Of a stretch of 64,000 bases of DNA, positions 50,471 through 61,868 are shown one piece after another. The stretch is from NCBI RefSeq assembly GCF_002443255.2, contig NW_019211459.1:2236838-2300837 (forward strand), read 5' to 3'. This DNA comes from Varroa destructor. Taxonomy: Eukaryota > Arthropoda > Arachnida > Mesostigmata > Varroidae. The notes beneath the pieces are model-generated. The model was not told the DNA's origin. It saw only the letters and a program-made list of their open reading frames with translations, and did not search any database. Both the position numbers and the translations under genes were made by a program. Position 1 is the stretch's first letter, and each line of letters opens with the position of its first letter.

Positions 50471-50533
50471 GACTTGTCGTACCAATGATACGTTCATCCC
50501 CTATTGTTGGTGCCAGAAGAGCACCAGGCTTTT
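50471..50533 (-). CDS. Candidate internal exon (upstream of the helix exon)
   Basis: The acceptor TGTTTTGTTTTAG and the consensus donor GTAAGT bound 63 bases open in only one frame, giving KPGALLAPTIGDERIIGTTS. Intron lengths in this chain are 163 and 68 bp. Codon use and non-repetitive sequence make this more convincing than the T-rich candidates. Earlier exons were not found, and the old repeat at 50600-51172 lies directly upstream. No family is recognised. Confidence 0.33.
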
Positions 50534-50599
50534 CTAAAACAAAACAGGGAACAACTATCATAGCATAAAACAGTACGTCGTTTTCGCAATTCAAACGTA

Positions 50600-51172
50600 G
50601 AATTAGCTACTATTCAATAGCCTTGTGTTGGGCGAACCGTCATGAAGACTGAAAACTTCTTTTTTGCACAAAACGCACAGTCTATGTTATTGCTAAGGCC
50701 TATGCAGGCTCTTAAAAATTCAAGAGAGATTTCCGTGAGGTAAACCGGAAGATTTTTAATAGATTTGAAGTTTAAAGGGTTCAAAAAACCGGCAAATGTT
50801 TCATGAAACCATTTTAATGATTTGGATTTTTTATACAGAACTAGATGGTTGTTTTGAATAGCCGAATGTTATATGTCAAGTAAGTCGTTCTGATAAGCTC
50901 GAACGTTTAGTCCCTTTAAGACTATGTGCCATCTTTTTTTGGCGTTTTCGAGCTTTTGTATTTTCAAAACTTTCGACCTCCTGCCAGCCCAAAACTAAAT
51001 TCAGTTAGGCTTTTTCGTATAAAGTGTTTTTGAACAACACTTTAACAAATTGACGCCTATTTATATCGCCTGGCACAGGTATCATTGAAAAAAAATTATT
51101 GCATAATACGACTTATTCGATCATTATGTTTTTAAGATATTATTGAATAATGCAGGCCCCAAAATGAAGAAC
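50600..51172 (+). repeat. Old dispersed repeat, copy 2
   Basis: The same-orientation partner of 44407-44830 (see that entry). This copy is longer because of insertions, and its block order is preserved. Confidence 0.5.
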
Positions 51173-54100
51173 TGAAGTTGTAATTGCGTTAAGTGAGAAC
51201 TCAGTGTTTCGAGTTTTGGTGTCGTCGTTAAGCATTCTAGAAATAGTGATAGCTATATGATATAAACAGGACTGCTAGGAATAACACTTCTAGCATCTAC
51301 AAAAAAAATCGTTCAAATAATTGTTTTTGTTTCGATACAGATGCGACTTGATACAATGAGGCTTGCACACTGCATGAGAGAAACAGGCAGACACGCAAAA
51401 CTGACTTGGCCTGTTCTCTGGATCAGCTGGAACTTGGAGTCGCGCATGCTTCTCCTGTAGCGGAACATTAAACGCTGAAACCTCGAAGCCTCTAACTTCC
51501 AATTCACGTTTTTTATGACATTCGATGTTTTTTTTTTATGAAATTTAAACTGCGTGCATGTAAAATTTAAACTATGTGCTCAAGTGAAAAAAAATATTGA
51601 GGCGTACAAAGGTTTAAGTGAATCATACAACCACTTAGATTCCATAAGTATTCGTTAGGTATTCAATTAACGAAAATTAGAAATATAATTTTACCTAAAA
51701 ACATGGAGGTGGTTGTCTCGGTCGATATACTCGTTGTCCAATATATTATTAATAGGGGTCAACTGTCAAACACCGTGGTCCCCAACCAGGATGTCACGCG
51801 CAGGTCAAACAAAAGATCTATCCATCACGTGAGACTCTGGTTCCGTTGGCAGAGCAAAGCTATACTTTTATGAAATTTTAATTTCATACGTTATTTGTCA
51901 AACACGCGTATCTGCTATGTCGCGCTGACTAGTTGAACATGACTTCATTTTGACATTTGCACTGTGTGGTACAATTTGCGAGAATGACGTGTCGAAAAAA
52001 TTTCTCTTTGATTACCCAAAATATCGGATATCCGCAACCCAAATGATAAGAATAAACTGCTACGTATGTACGGTATGATTGCCAGAAAAAGCCTCACTGA
52101 GAGAATTAGCTTTTTCGGTTACCCAAAATTAACCATGCACGGCATCGCGATGGGGTATGGAGAACAAACTAAAGCTGGTTTCAGCACAGCGCAAAAAATA
52201 TACGACAACAAAAAAATTGTGCAGACTCCAAAATTGCATCTTTGATGATCTCCCCGTCATAAATGAAAAAGTTTAAACAAACATGACTTCCAAATCACTG
52301 ATTGTCTACGAAAACCCTAGCTATATTTCGTGTGTCATAAAAGCCAGACAGATAGTCTTTTAGGCCAATAGAACTCGAACTTGCTCGATATAATTTGTTC
52401 CGAAGTTCTCTTAAGAATGTCGTGATAAGTCGTGCGCCATTTTTTTCTGACGAGAAAATGTTTAGCTTAATGCAAAACGCAGAAACAATCGTTAACTTGC
52501 TCACAATCAATGAGATGCGCCCGTTATAAGTAAAAGTAATTTCCTGATCATTGTTTATGCTTTGAGTGTGGCGTGTAGTTTTTATTTTAAAAAGGCTAAC
52601 ATATCACCAAAGAGGTTTACCTGCATGGTCACACTTTTGTGCAACTGTAGACAGCGGAAGTCTTTGAAGGAAAACCTTGTGCTTTCCCGCATGATGTACG
52701 ATGGTATAAGGCTCATACTAGCCAATTTGCCGGCTGGGTCTTAACGCACTTGTATGTACGCCCGGTGTTGAACCTAAACGACGTTGTCACAAATTTAGTA
52801 GGCAAACACGTTATCACTGCACGATCAAGAAGACTAGCCGATCGATCCGTTTTTTTTTTGTTATTAGGTTTAATCAAAATCGGCTGCTTTAGAGGCCAGG
52901 CATGACAGACACATGGCCCCTAAACGGCCGATCCGCTAGATTACCACATGTCGTTTTACTAAGCAAGAGCCTAAAAAGTTTCTACATGAACACATTTTTG
53001 CTTACTTCTGCTAAAGAAACGTTTGCAGAATTAAATATGATAACGTTGAAATGAACCTAAGATTAATTTAGGTTCTGAATTTAAGGTGTGAGCAGGATAG
53101 AGGTTGTATAAAATGAAGATAATCGTCAGGATCGTACAAGGAATACCTTTGGCTGAAGTAACTGTTAAATAAAAAAACAAAATTGAAAACATTAAAAAAA
53201 ACAAAATTGTGAAGTCGGTCGCCCTGCGCATACAATATAATGCTGTAATAAGTCACATACACACCGCTCAATACGGCATAGTGTGACTGACATGTGCAGA
53301 GAAATAATATATTACCTAGATATTATGATCGTAACTATAAAATAGAATTAGCAGTATAAGGATGCCGGTGATTACTAGAAAACAATGAAAAGGATGTGGG
53401 TCCGCTGCCAACCTCAACAGTAATTATCTTCAGCCATCTAATCGTCAGGCCCGTTAGTAGTCACTGAGACTAACGATGCAAGGATCAGCGTACGGCAAAA
53501 TAGAACTGAGCGGAAACTTGCAGCAGTGAAAGCGCTTGCTTGAGTACTGAATTCTTGTTTATGTTTAGAGGGTGAAAACATTCGAGTAGCCCCAAATTAA
53601 TCGTTTGATATTTATTAGCAAAATTGTCATTGTTACTGGACATGAGCTTTCGTCATGGCACAATTTAGACAATACTTAGACGTCCATTCACAACGTTAAT
53701 AGAAAATAAGATGTCGACCGGAAAGTTCTAGCCGATTTGAAAATCGTTTATGCTGTTCATGATATAGTACATCCTGTGGATAAAAGCATTACGTTACACT
53801 GAGAAACATTATATCAATTCTGGAATTGAGCCTTCCTTTTAGGACCTTAATGACATCGATGAACAAGTTTCGATATCTTGGTTTATAATTATAGCGCAAA
53901 CTCTGTGTACAAGATCCGAAATGTAGCTACCCGTAGCTAACTGAGAACACCCCAAACCCACCGTAGCTCACACATGATTTAGTTAGAACACTTCCGTGGC
54001 CAACAAATTTCCTTCCACGATCTTGTACGTACCTCATAACACAGCCACGCAAAAATATTGAGAACGTAATACCTTCCTAAATGGTTTTCAAGTTTTGTGT

Positions 54101-55193
54101 TAAAACTGTGCAGTATTATAAAGTTCTGACAAAAATGGTACTTGGTTTACAATTCGTGACCTATAGGTCGTTTAAATTAACGCATTCTGCTATCATAACT
54201 ACAGCTACTCTAATGCTTTAGCAGCTCGATAAACTTGTCCCGGTAATCTCGCTACCAGACGATCCAAAGCCCTATATAGGAAACAATAATCAAAATAAAT
54301 TAAAATTTATTATTATTAACAAATGAAGACGCACCCACCGGAGGTTAGATATGTGTCACTTTTATGCTTTAATTACAAGAATTATTTTTTACAAAACATT
54401 CGGCAGCACCTCACCTGGCACCTCGTTAGCCGGCATTTTTTCTCGGCTTTCGTTTTCCATTCTTTCATACCCGTTTTCACATTCCACCGTCCTTCCACAC
54501 CGTTTTCACATTTTTTTCATCATTATTCTTTCTCATCTTTTCCTACGAAATTATGTTTATCACGTACTTCCAACATTGTGGCCATCTTATAGAGAATAGC
54601 AAAAAAGACAGTTTTTATTAGATCGATTCTCGGTGCTTGAGTTTCGACCAATAAGAAACTGGGAGGATTTAGGAAGGGTCTTCTCCCTTTTCCAGCCTGG
54701 CATTATCATCATCATTATACCGACAAACCTCAAAAATATACACCCAGGTAGATACAGCTTTCCATTTCTGCTGCCCTTGAACTAACCTGGGTGCACATTC
54801 ATTAAGCTCCATATTCTCAGCGGAGCTTAGCCTTTCTACTCAACTGTACCACTAACTACAAACTTTTAAATCTGTTTGATACACCACAGTCACGGCTCAA
54901 TTATCTTCCGACTATGCTCACCTCCGCGTGCAATAGGTGAATTTAAACACCACAGTCCAAGTACAAACTTGTAATTTCGTCTCGCAAAATTCGTGCAACC
55001 TTTCGGGGTATTGTTGTTGTCATTACTGTCAGTTCTAATGGTACCTGATTTTTCTTTATTATTATTATTATTCAGCAAGTTACAAGAATCAATTCAATCG
55101 AAGTAGATCAACCGATCACCAAAGAAATATTCTTGTTCATTCTAACGTCTCTATATATTTATATGAGCCAGCCTTAAAGGTCGGTTAAAGAAA
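51173..55193. other. Tract without supported genes
   Basis: AT-rich. A - strand frame at 51313-51507 includes a basic segment (RLMFRYRRSMRDSKFQLIQR) after a TTTCAG, but its donor (GTCAGT) is weak and no partner exon fits. At 51990-52130 a short motif ending in ATTACCCAAAAT or GTTACCCAAAAT occurs twice. I searched here for the missing NTF2 C-terminal exon and did not find it. Confidence 0.45.
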
Positions 55194-55472
55194 AAGTAGG
55201 CCGACAGTGATGCCGCGGCGCCATCGTGCCAATAAAGGTAGCAACGCTACAAACAACAAGGATAACGACGCCAGCTACGTCGATACTCCATGATCACGTC
55301 CTTCTTTCAGGAGCATCCATCGTATATAGAGAACATGGTATGATACAAGAGACTGCCAAGATCATCTCAGCCATTATTTTTTTTATAATGTTGCGGCTGC
55401 GATACACTCATACACATAGATTTACATGCTGTTCCTCAGTCTCACTAGAAACGACGACATAGACGGGCAGAC
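55194..55472 (+). repeat. Inverted duplication, left arm
   Basis: This arm matches the reverse complement of 56121-56393 at roughly 70% by eye, starting with AAGTAGGCCG then GTGATGCCGCGGCG in both arms. Length changes between arms include a 3-base step. In the frame of the shared ATG (55209) it reads MPRRHRANKGSNATNNKDND but meets a TGA after about 27 codons. A second frame stays open from 55226 to 55462. Confidence 0.75.
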
Positions 55473-56120
55473 AAAACATATGCACCACAAGTGTTGACAG
55501 TGATGATATAGGAACGGCTATAGTAATAGCAGCAATAATCCATTAATGATAATGACAACAGTAATAACCCATTAATAATAATTATAATAAGTTGAAAGTG
55601 GAATTTTGGGATACGAAATGAACGTGATGAGTTAGCACTTAGAATATTGTGTCTAAATATAGCGGTTACCTATCGCACGCGAACTTTGCACGAGCTACTA
55701 AGATAGTCGGGCTGTGGCTGTGATAGGTCGAACAGCTTAAGAACAAAATCAAGGCAGCATAGAATGAAATGAGTAAGGCTTTCGAAAAAGTCAATGGGTC
55801 AAGCTGAGTAAAAGGACTGAACTCTGCTAAGAGTATAGGACCTAGGGCTTGTGTATCTGAGTTTGTATGAAGGAAACAAAGGGACAGCTGCATTTGGGTG
55901 TGCATTTTTGGAGGCTTGTCAGAAATATGTATATATATATGTATGTGCTATTATCTTCCCGTTATGCCAGCAATGCGCATTGTATTTATCCAATACCTAC
56001 GAACTAGTAATCAGACAGTACCGCACCCGTAACTACTACTATAGCAGCATTGGTATGTACCTGCACGTATCTGTCTGCCTGTCTCTGTCGGCGTCGTATG
56101 ATGGTTTCTCGTGTCCTTGA
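55473..56120. other. Spacer between inverted arms
   Basis: About 650 bases of AT-rich spacer with ATA/ATAATA repeats (about 55530-55590). No supported gene. Confidence 0.6.
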
Positions 56121-56393
56121 CGTTATCCATGTTGTCGTTTCGAACGAGACTGAGGAACAGCATATATACGTATGTGCATGCGTGTATCGCAACCGCAGAG
56201 ATGATAGCTGAGATGATGACCGTAGCAATCCCTTGTCTCATAATATCTTCTCTGTATGCGATAGATACTCCTGGAAGAACGACGTGATAACTGTACGGGA
56301 GTATCGACTTAGCTGCCATCATCATCGTTGTTTTTTGTAGTGTTGCTTTTGTCATTGATGCGACGACGCCGCGGCATCACTACCGGCCTACTT
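56121..56393 (-). repeat. Inverted duplication, right arm
   Basis: On the - strand it begins with AAGTAGGCCG and an ATG at about 56376, reading MPRRRRINDKSNTTKNNDDD before a TAA after about 22 codons, and then continues open for a long stretch in the same frame. Between arms, many differences fall at third positions of this frame, but a second frame (56355-56011) is open in both arms. Either a decayed gene pair or a non-coding duplicate is possible. Confidence 0.75.
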
Positions 56394-57147
56394 CCTCTCT
56401 AACTAGCCCTTAGAGCTGGTTTCTACGGCGAGGCAACATCTTTCTTGCATCGGTCTTTTCGTCCATTTGCCCGTTTTGCGCATTCACTGATATTCTTGTA
56501 ATAATTTGCTTACGTTTATATAGCAGTTGTAATAAACACAGTTCAGTCTCGCGTGCGTTTTGTTTTCAATTAAGCCTGCTCCTTCTACTCTCCTCCTCAA
56601 CAATGGTGCAGAGCCAAGCGGAAAATGTCATGCTCAAGGTAGAATGAATCTCCGATTGGCTTGAGAATAAACACTTGGTTAAACGAGTGCGGTGGGTCGT
56701 CATCGGTCTGAAACAAACAGAGGGTTAACACACGAAGGGGATACAACAGAACTAGTTAAAATATTTCAACCACTTTCTAATAACTCGAAATTTAATTTTC
56801 ATTTTGTAATGCAGTCACCGAAATATGGTCCAAATGTAAAGTATATGCCTCCACTGTCATTTTCCCGTCACTGCACTAAATGGACAGCAATACTAACTAC
56901 ATTCTGAAAATAATTCATTAAATGATATATTGTTCAATTTAGGCAAGCGCTAAATGTACATATAGGTTCGTATGCATGTTATGATAACAAGGCTAATTCC
57001 ATGTAGTCGCATATAAGTTCATATCGCATATAAGGTAATTTGAAATCAAGAAGTGAGTCAGCGCAAATCGATAGCAGGTGTTATTTCCGATGCAGTCAGT
57101 CATGACATTAAGTGGAACGTGTATTGAATTTAAACATCTAGAATTAC

Positions 57148-57318
57148 CTTAAGCTGTCCCAGTACGACGATCATAATTCCACCATCAAACATTGGTTGAC
57201 AGTCTGTAGCCGTGATTAGGTGCTGGATCTTCTGAAACGTCAGACCCTGGAACTTCTCCATGATCTTTGTTCGACCCAAAAACTGCTGGCCTTCAAAAGT
57301 CATCATACTTTTTTCCTC
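57148..57318 (-). CDS. Ntf-2: Nuclear transport factor 2, second coding exon
   Basis: NTF2 carries Ran-GDP into the nucleus by binding Ran and FG-nucleoporins as a homodimer. This 57-codon exon gives EEKSMMTFEGQQFLGRTKIM and continues through FQKIQHLITATDCQPMFDGG to VVLGQLK. It aligns without gaps to human NTF2 from the segment before TWEGQQFQG through FQKIQHSITAQDHQP to VVGQLK, and to the Drosophila protein, with which it shares MTFEG and the FDGG turn. The glutamate equivalent to human Glu42, implicated in Ran binding, is present. The acceptor is TAATTTCAG and the donor AAG|GTAATT, both phase 0. The next exon, carrying the acidic D-x-D-P loop and the last 33-35 residues, was not found. Confidence 0.95.
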
Positions 57319-58073
57319 CTGAAATTATCATCGGAAAAATAAAGTGGACTTCTCAAAGAGATAACGGCTTTCCAAAGGTCGTTTCCTAGCTACAGCAGAA
57401 AAGCCTTCACATTTCAAGTCCTGTACGGCAGAAAAATAACTATTCTCCATTCATTGTATCACAAACTTTTAGCCAAGTGTGTTAACATATATAATGGGAC
57501 ACAACAATTCTGTGTGTGTTTGACAATCAGAAATGTCTCATAGCGATGGGGAACACAGGAAGACAGATTATATTCCCTTTAATTTCATAATCCCATTCCT
57601 AGAGTAATAATTTGCGGCTAATTGTATTATTCCCATGTTTTTTAGCCCGTAACTCATTTCTTTGCTAATAATCCTAATTTAGCATTTCTGAATTTGGTTT
57701 AAGTACTGTGTATGCATTATCATTGTTTTTATAATAACTGTCAATTTTAAGCCAGAATAGGAATCTGCTAATTTGGGAAACTCTGAATACATGTTACTTC
57801 TTCGCATAACGATGATTGTTTTTAAATCTGCTCAATATACTTCTAAATTTGACGGAAAGCGGTCTCTTTTGAAACGACTCTAAAATGTTTCCAGTTACTT
57901 CATGACAGAGCGGCTATGCTTTACTACGCTTGATTCCTAGGGTAGCCACTATTCAATGACTGCACTCACTTGGGCACTCGTACGAGCAAAAACATTCCAC
58001 GTTAACTGTACAACAGGCATGACACGCCTTAACGCGCAGTTCTATGGATATTGACAATAGATGTTCCAAGTTC

Positions 58074-58124
58074 AACAACCGGAGTGACAGCATTAGTAAT
58101 GCTAACGCTGTCACTCCGGTTGTT
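58074..58124. repeat. Perfect 18-bp stem hairpin inside NTF2 intron 1
   Basis: AACAACCGGAGTGACAGC (58074-58091) and its exact reverse complement (58107-58124) flank a 15-base loop, ATTAGTAATGCTAAC, whose first part makes a nested palindrome with the stem end (GCATTAGTAATGC). The stem is GC-balanced and not repetitive, so chance is unlikely. Candidates are a small-RNA hairpin or a recent foldback insertion. Confidence 0.85.
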
Positions 58125-58435
58125 CATTGCCACCTGACTCATTGCAGTGCTTCTGATACTGCCATGAACTACTTCAGTCGTATTAAATAGAACACCCCGC
58201 AAACCCGTTCAAGGAATGGAAGCTCACTGATAACACTATCTGTTATTATAAATCTGTTTCCCAATTCACTTACCTCGCAATTCAACTAATTGATGTGAGA
58301 TTTGCACCAGAAGATTGCAATGTGGTTGGCCCCAAATGTTTTTCTGTATTTAATATAATATGTATAAATTTATGTATGGCATTTGGGCCGTTAGACATTA
58401 CTGCAAGCATTCCTGCCAGTACAAAACAAAGTGTG

Positions 58436-58525
58436 TCTACGCTCAGATTCGAACCTAGGCCACCACGTGTTTACAACTTCAGCAGGCAAACATGTTACCC
58501 GTTGCATTATCACAGGACGCGTTCT
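58436..58525 (-). repeat. tRNA-derived element or tRNA relic
   Basis: On the - strand, AATGCAACGGGTAACATG resembles a tRNA A box and D arm, and CTAGGTTCGAATCTGAG holds an exact B-box core, GGTTCGAATC, about 35 bases later. The stems pair imperfectly, so an active tRNA gene is unlikely. It lies in NTF2 intron 1 and points the same way as NTF2. Confidence 0.45.
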
Positions 58526-59569
58526 ACCGTTTGTTCTAAACGTCTATTGCCCTTAAAACGATTCAAGCAAACCCTACAAATTCAGAAAGGCCCAACGGGT
58601 TGTCGGTCTGATTCATGTTGGGGCCAGCGTTGTTTTTCAGGCAAACAAACCCTTTATCAACACACCACTCCTCGGTTGGCATTATCAGCAAGCTATTCGA
58701 TGAATTTCAACTCTCCCGGGCTGCCGATGTCGCCATCTCGCCATAACTCCCCGCTAAGCAAACGCAGCAAGAATAGGCTGGGCCCTTGCTAAATAGGAAC
58801 TATGGTGCTTATTACATGTTCTGCATTTACCCATTGTATTTCATACAGTTCGTAGGTAACATGCTCACACAAACATCGACACTATTGTAGGCAGTAGGCG
58901 CAAAAGGGACCGGAGTTAAGAGTAAAGAGGGTTTTTTTAGACAGTTAATGTCATTACGGTTGAGTTATTATCAATGACTCCTAATATATGCGACGCCTGC
59001 TATCGTTATGTGCAGTCCATATACGCGGACCAGAATAGGTTACTAAAAACCGTTGCCCTTTTATTATTGCTTTTATTATAAAATGATGGAAAATATGCAC
59101 GATGCAACTCAATAACAACACGCAGAGGACTTGATAACTAGCAAAAGAACGTTTATGAAGACCTTATACGAATCTCATAAGGACAACCAGTCTTCGCAGC
59201 ATCGTATCTGAGCTGCTTGCCGACTTCTTTACAACGAGATATATAAAAAAAAAAAAAAAAGCTAAAGCTCGGCCAGCCTTCACCTCTGAACATACGGTCA
59301 ATGAAATTGAGAGTCGCAAGAGGAAAAATCAAACACCATGGCTGCTCCTCTGTACGTCTGTACGCTTTTCTGTGTTGCTTTTCTTTTGAAGCTTTGTTTA
59401 CCTGCTGTTATCTGTGTAAGTCATCGTCAAAAAGAACTAGAAGGAAGATCACTCAACACTGTAGAACACGCTGCACATCGATAACTGCCCGTGTTCAGGT
59501 ACACGCAACAAAAACATTCTTCACATTTAGCTAACATCAGCACGAAGAACAATTTCTACTTCAACTCAC

Positions 59570-59686
59570 ATTGTAAAAGTTGGCGAGGTTACCCCGCTGG
59601 TTTACATCATCGAAAAATCCGTAGTACTGCGTAATGAACGATTTACCAATCGTGTCATACTGTGGGTTGAGCGCGGGCGCCGTCAT
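59570..59686 (-). CDS. Ntf-2: Nuclear transport factor 2, first coding exon
   Basis: It has 39 codons from the ATG at 59686: MTAPALNPQYDTIGKSFITQ then YYGFFDDVNQRGNLANFYN, ending at the donor GTGAGT. It matches the NTF2 N-terminus (I-G-x-x-F-x-x-x-YY-x-x-FD, then L-x-x-FY). Human Trp7, used in FG-nucleoporin binding, is replaced by tyrosine, as in Drosophila. It joins in phase 0 to 57318, giving 96 of about 130 residues. The start is supported by the family's N-terminal length and by GC-rich leader sequence upstream. Confidence 0.95.
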
Positions 59687-59990
59687 TGCGCTTGCTTTCT
59701 ACTTGCTTTCGACAATTCGATATGATGAAGTCAACTGCTGCCAGCCGCGGGCACAGAAGAGTCAACCCTCCAACAACGAACGATCACCACTGCTGCTACG
59801 GCCGGCGGAACTAAGCTACGCTGGCTTGGCCACAACACGACCGCACGTTCAGTACAAATCGAAACCACTGCCAAATTCAAGATGGCCGTCGGTAAAGGCC
59901 GATCTATGGCTGCGTCAGCGGCCGACCGCGCTAAATTTGAACAGGCGGCCGAAACTCGCCAACAGAACCAGCACATGCGTGGGCGAATAC
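59687..59990. promoter_or_regulatory. GC-rich shared 5' region between NTF2 and a divergent frame
   Basis: Upstream of the NTF2 start, G+C and CpG rise sharply for about 300 bases and then fall. This is the likely promoter and 5' leader. CAAGATGGCC at 59878-59887 resembles the YY1/Pho-type motif often found at starts of housekeeping genes, and its ATG opens the + strand frame at 59882. The transcription start is not determined. Confidence 0.5.
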
Positions 59991-60016
59991 CATGCAAAAA
60001 TATGGGTACAGCTTAG
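59882..60016 (+). CDS. Candidate VIM-motif micropeptide (p97/VCP-binding type), divergent from NTF2
   Basis: From an ATG in a good context (CAAGATGGCC), 44 codons run to TAG at 60014-60016: MAVGKGRSMAASAADRAKFE, QAAETRQQNQHMRG and a short tail. RAKFEQAAETR fits the VCP-interacting motif R-x5-AA-x2-R used by SVIP and related p97 partners, in which a helix binds the p97 N domain. The region is alanine- and glutamine-rich and helix-forming. It lacks the myristoylated N-terminus of SVIP, so it is not called SVIP. The frame is open upstream to about 59731 and may be an exon of a longer protein. Two other + frames over the same bases are also open, including 59634-60119. Confidence 0.3.
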   Translation: MAVGKGRSMAASAADRAKFEQAAETRQQNQHMRGRIPCKNMGTA

Positions 60017-61868
60017 CGCCGAAAGGAAACACACAAAAGTCAATATAACAACCTGGAAAAGCTGGGACTCGAATATGACAACACTCCCAAACATTAATAT
60101 AAAAAAGATTTGGCGTTAGAGAAAGTTATGTGTACAAATATAATTTATACAGGTTTTTGTTATAGGAAGGTGAGAAGATTCGAAAGGAGAACTAAATAAA
60201 ACGAAATAAGCTGACAACTCGGTGCTCGATAGCTTTATCCAAAATTGGCAACAGATAAAACTTCAACAAAATAAATTACGACAGTATTCATATTCGCGTA
60301 ACACAAACATATCGAGCACTTCTATGATGCGACTGGGCAATTTATTTCAAACCTATTTTCTTTCTTACCTATCCGTTTTTTAAAACCTTATAATTTTCGG
60401 ACAAATATTCCACATAACGCTATGATCGCGTTACCGCCATCGCGTAAGTTTTACACACATACGTATACATCAATATGTAAACTTTTTCTCAGTAGTATTT
60501 AAATTGTTTGGCTTAAAATGTACGAACTCAGAATTTCGCATTGTAGAATGATCTCTGTGTCGACATATTTCAAGTGTGACGTACTACTATTATTATCAAA
60601 TGTTATAAGTATATACTGTTTGCATAAAAAAAAAGTAAATTGATTTAATTATGTTGTATATCTGCTGCTTCTTAGTGAAGTGAACGATTGTATAGTTACA
60701 GCAGCTGGAAATACTTTATGCGTTCCCTTTCATTTCACAACCGTGGATAGCACAACAACAATCAGTTTGCCTTTATCGCACTACTGGCCGCTTGTATGCT
60801 GTGTATTTTGACCGAATGGTAAATATTAAGGATTTGAAATAAGCTGAAACGAACTCCTTCAACGATCTTAGCAACGTCAACAATTACTTTTGGTGATTGC
60901 ATCCTAGGACTCTACGGGGCAAAATCATTGGTTGAATGCACCATTGGTAGCGTCGAACTTGTCGCTTTGTCCTCGGCCCGTCATCAACCAATCAGTCACT
61001 AATGTTTCAATGACTGACAGCACATCAATGACGAGCATACATAGTTCATGATTGACATCATGGTTATTTTCGGTCGTAGGTACAGAAATGGCCGTTGAAC
61101 CGAATAGACCAATTGTAACCACCCGGTGTTATTAATAAAGCAGCTCTTCCTGACGAACTTCGGCATCCCTTATAACAGGTTTACATTCTACAAGCGTTTG
61201 TGTAGCCAACAATGCGCTTACTACGCATATGTGACCGGCGGTCGTTGCGACGAGCGCCATTTAAAAGCCTATTCTTCAAATGTTTCATCCTCTTGATACC
61301 GCTGACATCAATCGAGCATAATTGCTGGTCTGTATCTACCGAATAGCGCAACTACTTAACTGAACCGCATGCACTTCGGCTAGAATTAATCACCTCTCAT
61401 TCCAAATGAAGGCTGAAAACGATGGCGCCGCTAGCTATGCGTGTCGAGATGCTGTCGACGACGAGATCGATGTATATACATGTCACATAATGCTTGCAAA
61501 ACTGTGAATAATAAATTGAACAGCTTCACTACACATGGCCATTACGAGCAATAACTAGTAGTCAGCAAATTTGTCATTGGCCAAATAGTCCGTGGATGAC
61601 ATCGCCCAGCTAATCGACAACAACACAAGTGTCTACCGAGAAGTCAGGGTCGATTTTGGTCATTTACTGTTCACCGTTCTTCCTGTTGCCTGTTGTGAAG
61701 CTCTTGCATGTCCCTGAAAAGCATCTGGTCCATTTTTTCGGTCCCTTGTCCTTGTCGGGTAAGCTAATGGCATATCATCAATGGGCAGCAACAATCAACC
61801 GATTGACTGACTACTCTCGGTCGGAGCCAGCTGAAATGATAGTAAAACTATAATTGTGCGAACTTAAG
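60017..61868. other. AT-rich tract without supported genes
   Basis: Mostly AT-rich, slightly GC-richer at 60900-61800. A + strand frame at 61629-61853 has no motif. Confidence 0.45.

Larger units (their letters stand above)
57319..59569 (-). other. NTF2 intron 1 (2251 bp)
   Basis: GT (59569-59568) to AG (57320-57319) on the - strand, phase 0. It contains the 18-bp hairpin at 58074-58124, a tRNA-derived segment near 58440-58520, a poly-A run at 59249-59263, and an open + frame at 58295-58792 that overlaps the tRNA-like segment and is judged fortuitous. Confidence 0.9.

Noticed and set aside
58295..58792. 165-codon + strand open frame
   Set aside because: It lies wholly inside NTF2 intron 1 and overlaps a tRNA-derived segment, with no recognisable domain.
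59634..60119. 161-codon + strand frame from an ATG at 59634
   Set aside because: It begins antisense to the first NTF2 coding exon and has no family match. GC-rich promoter DNA explains the lack of stops. It competes with the VIM-motif frame and is kept only as an alternative.
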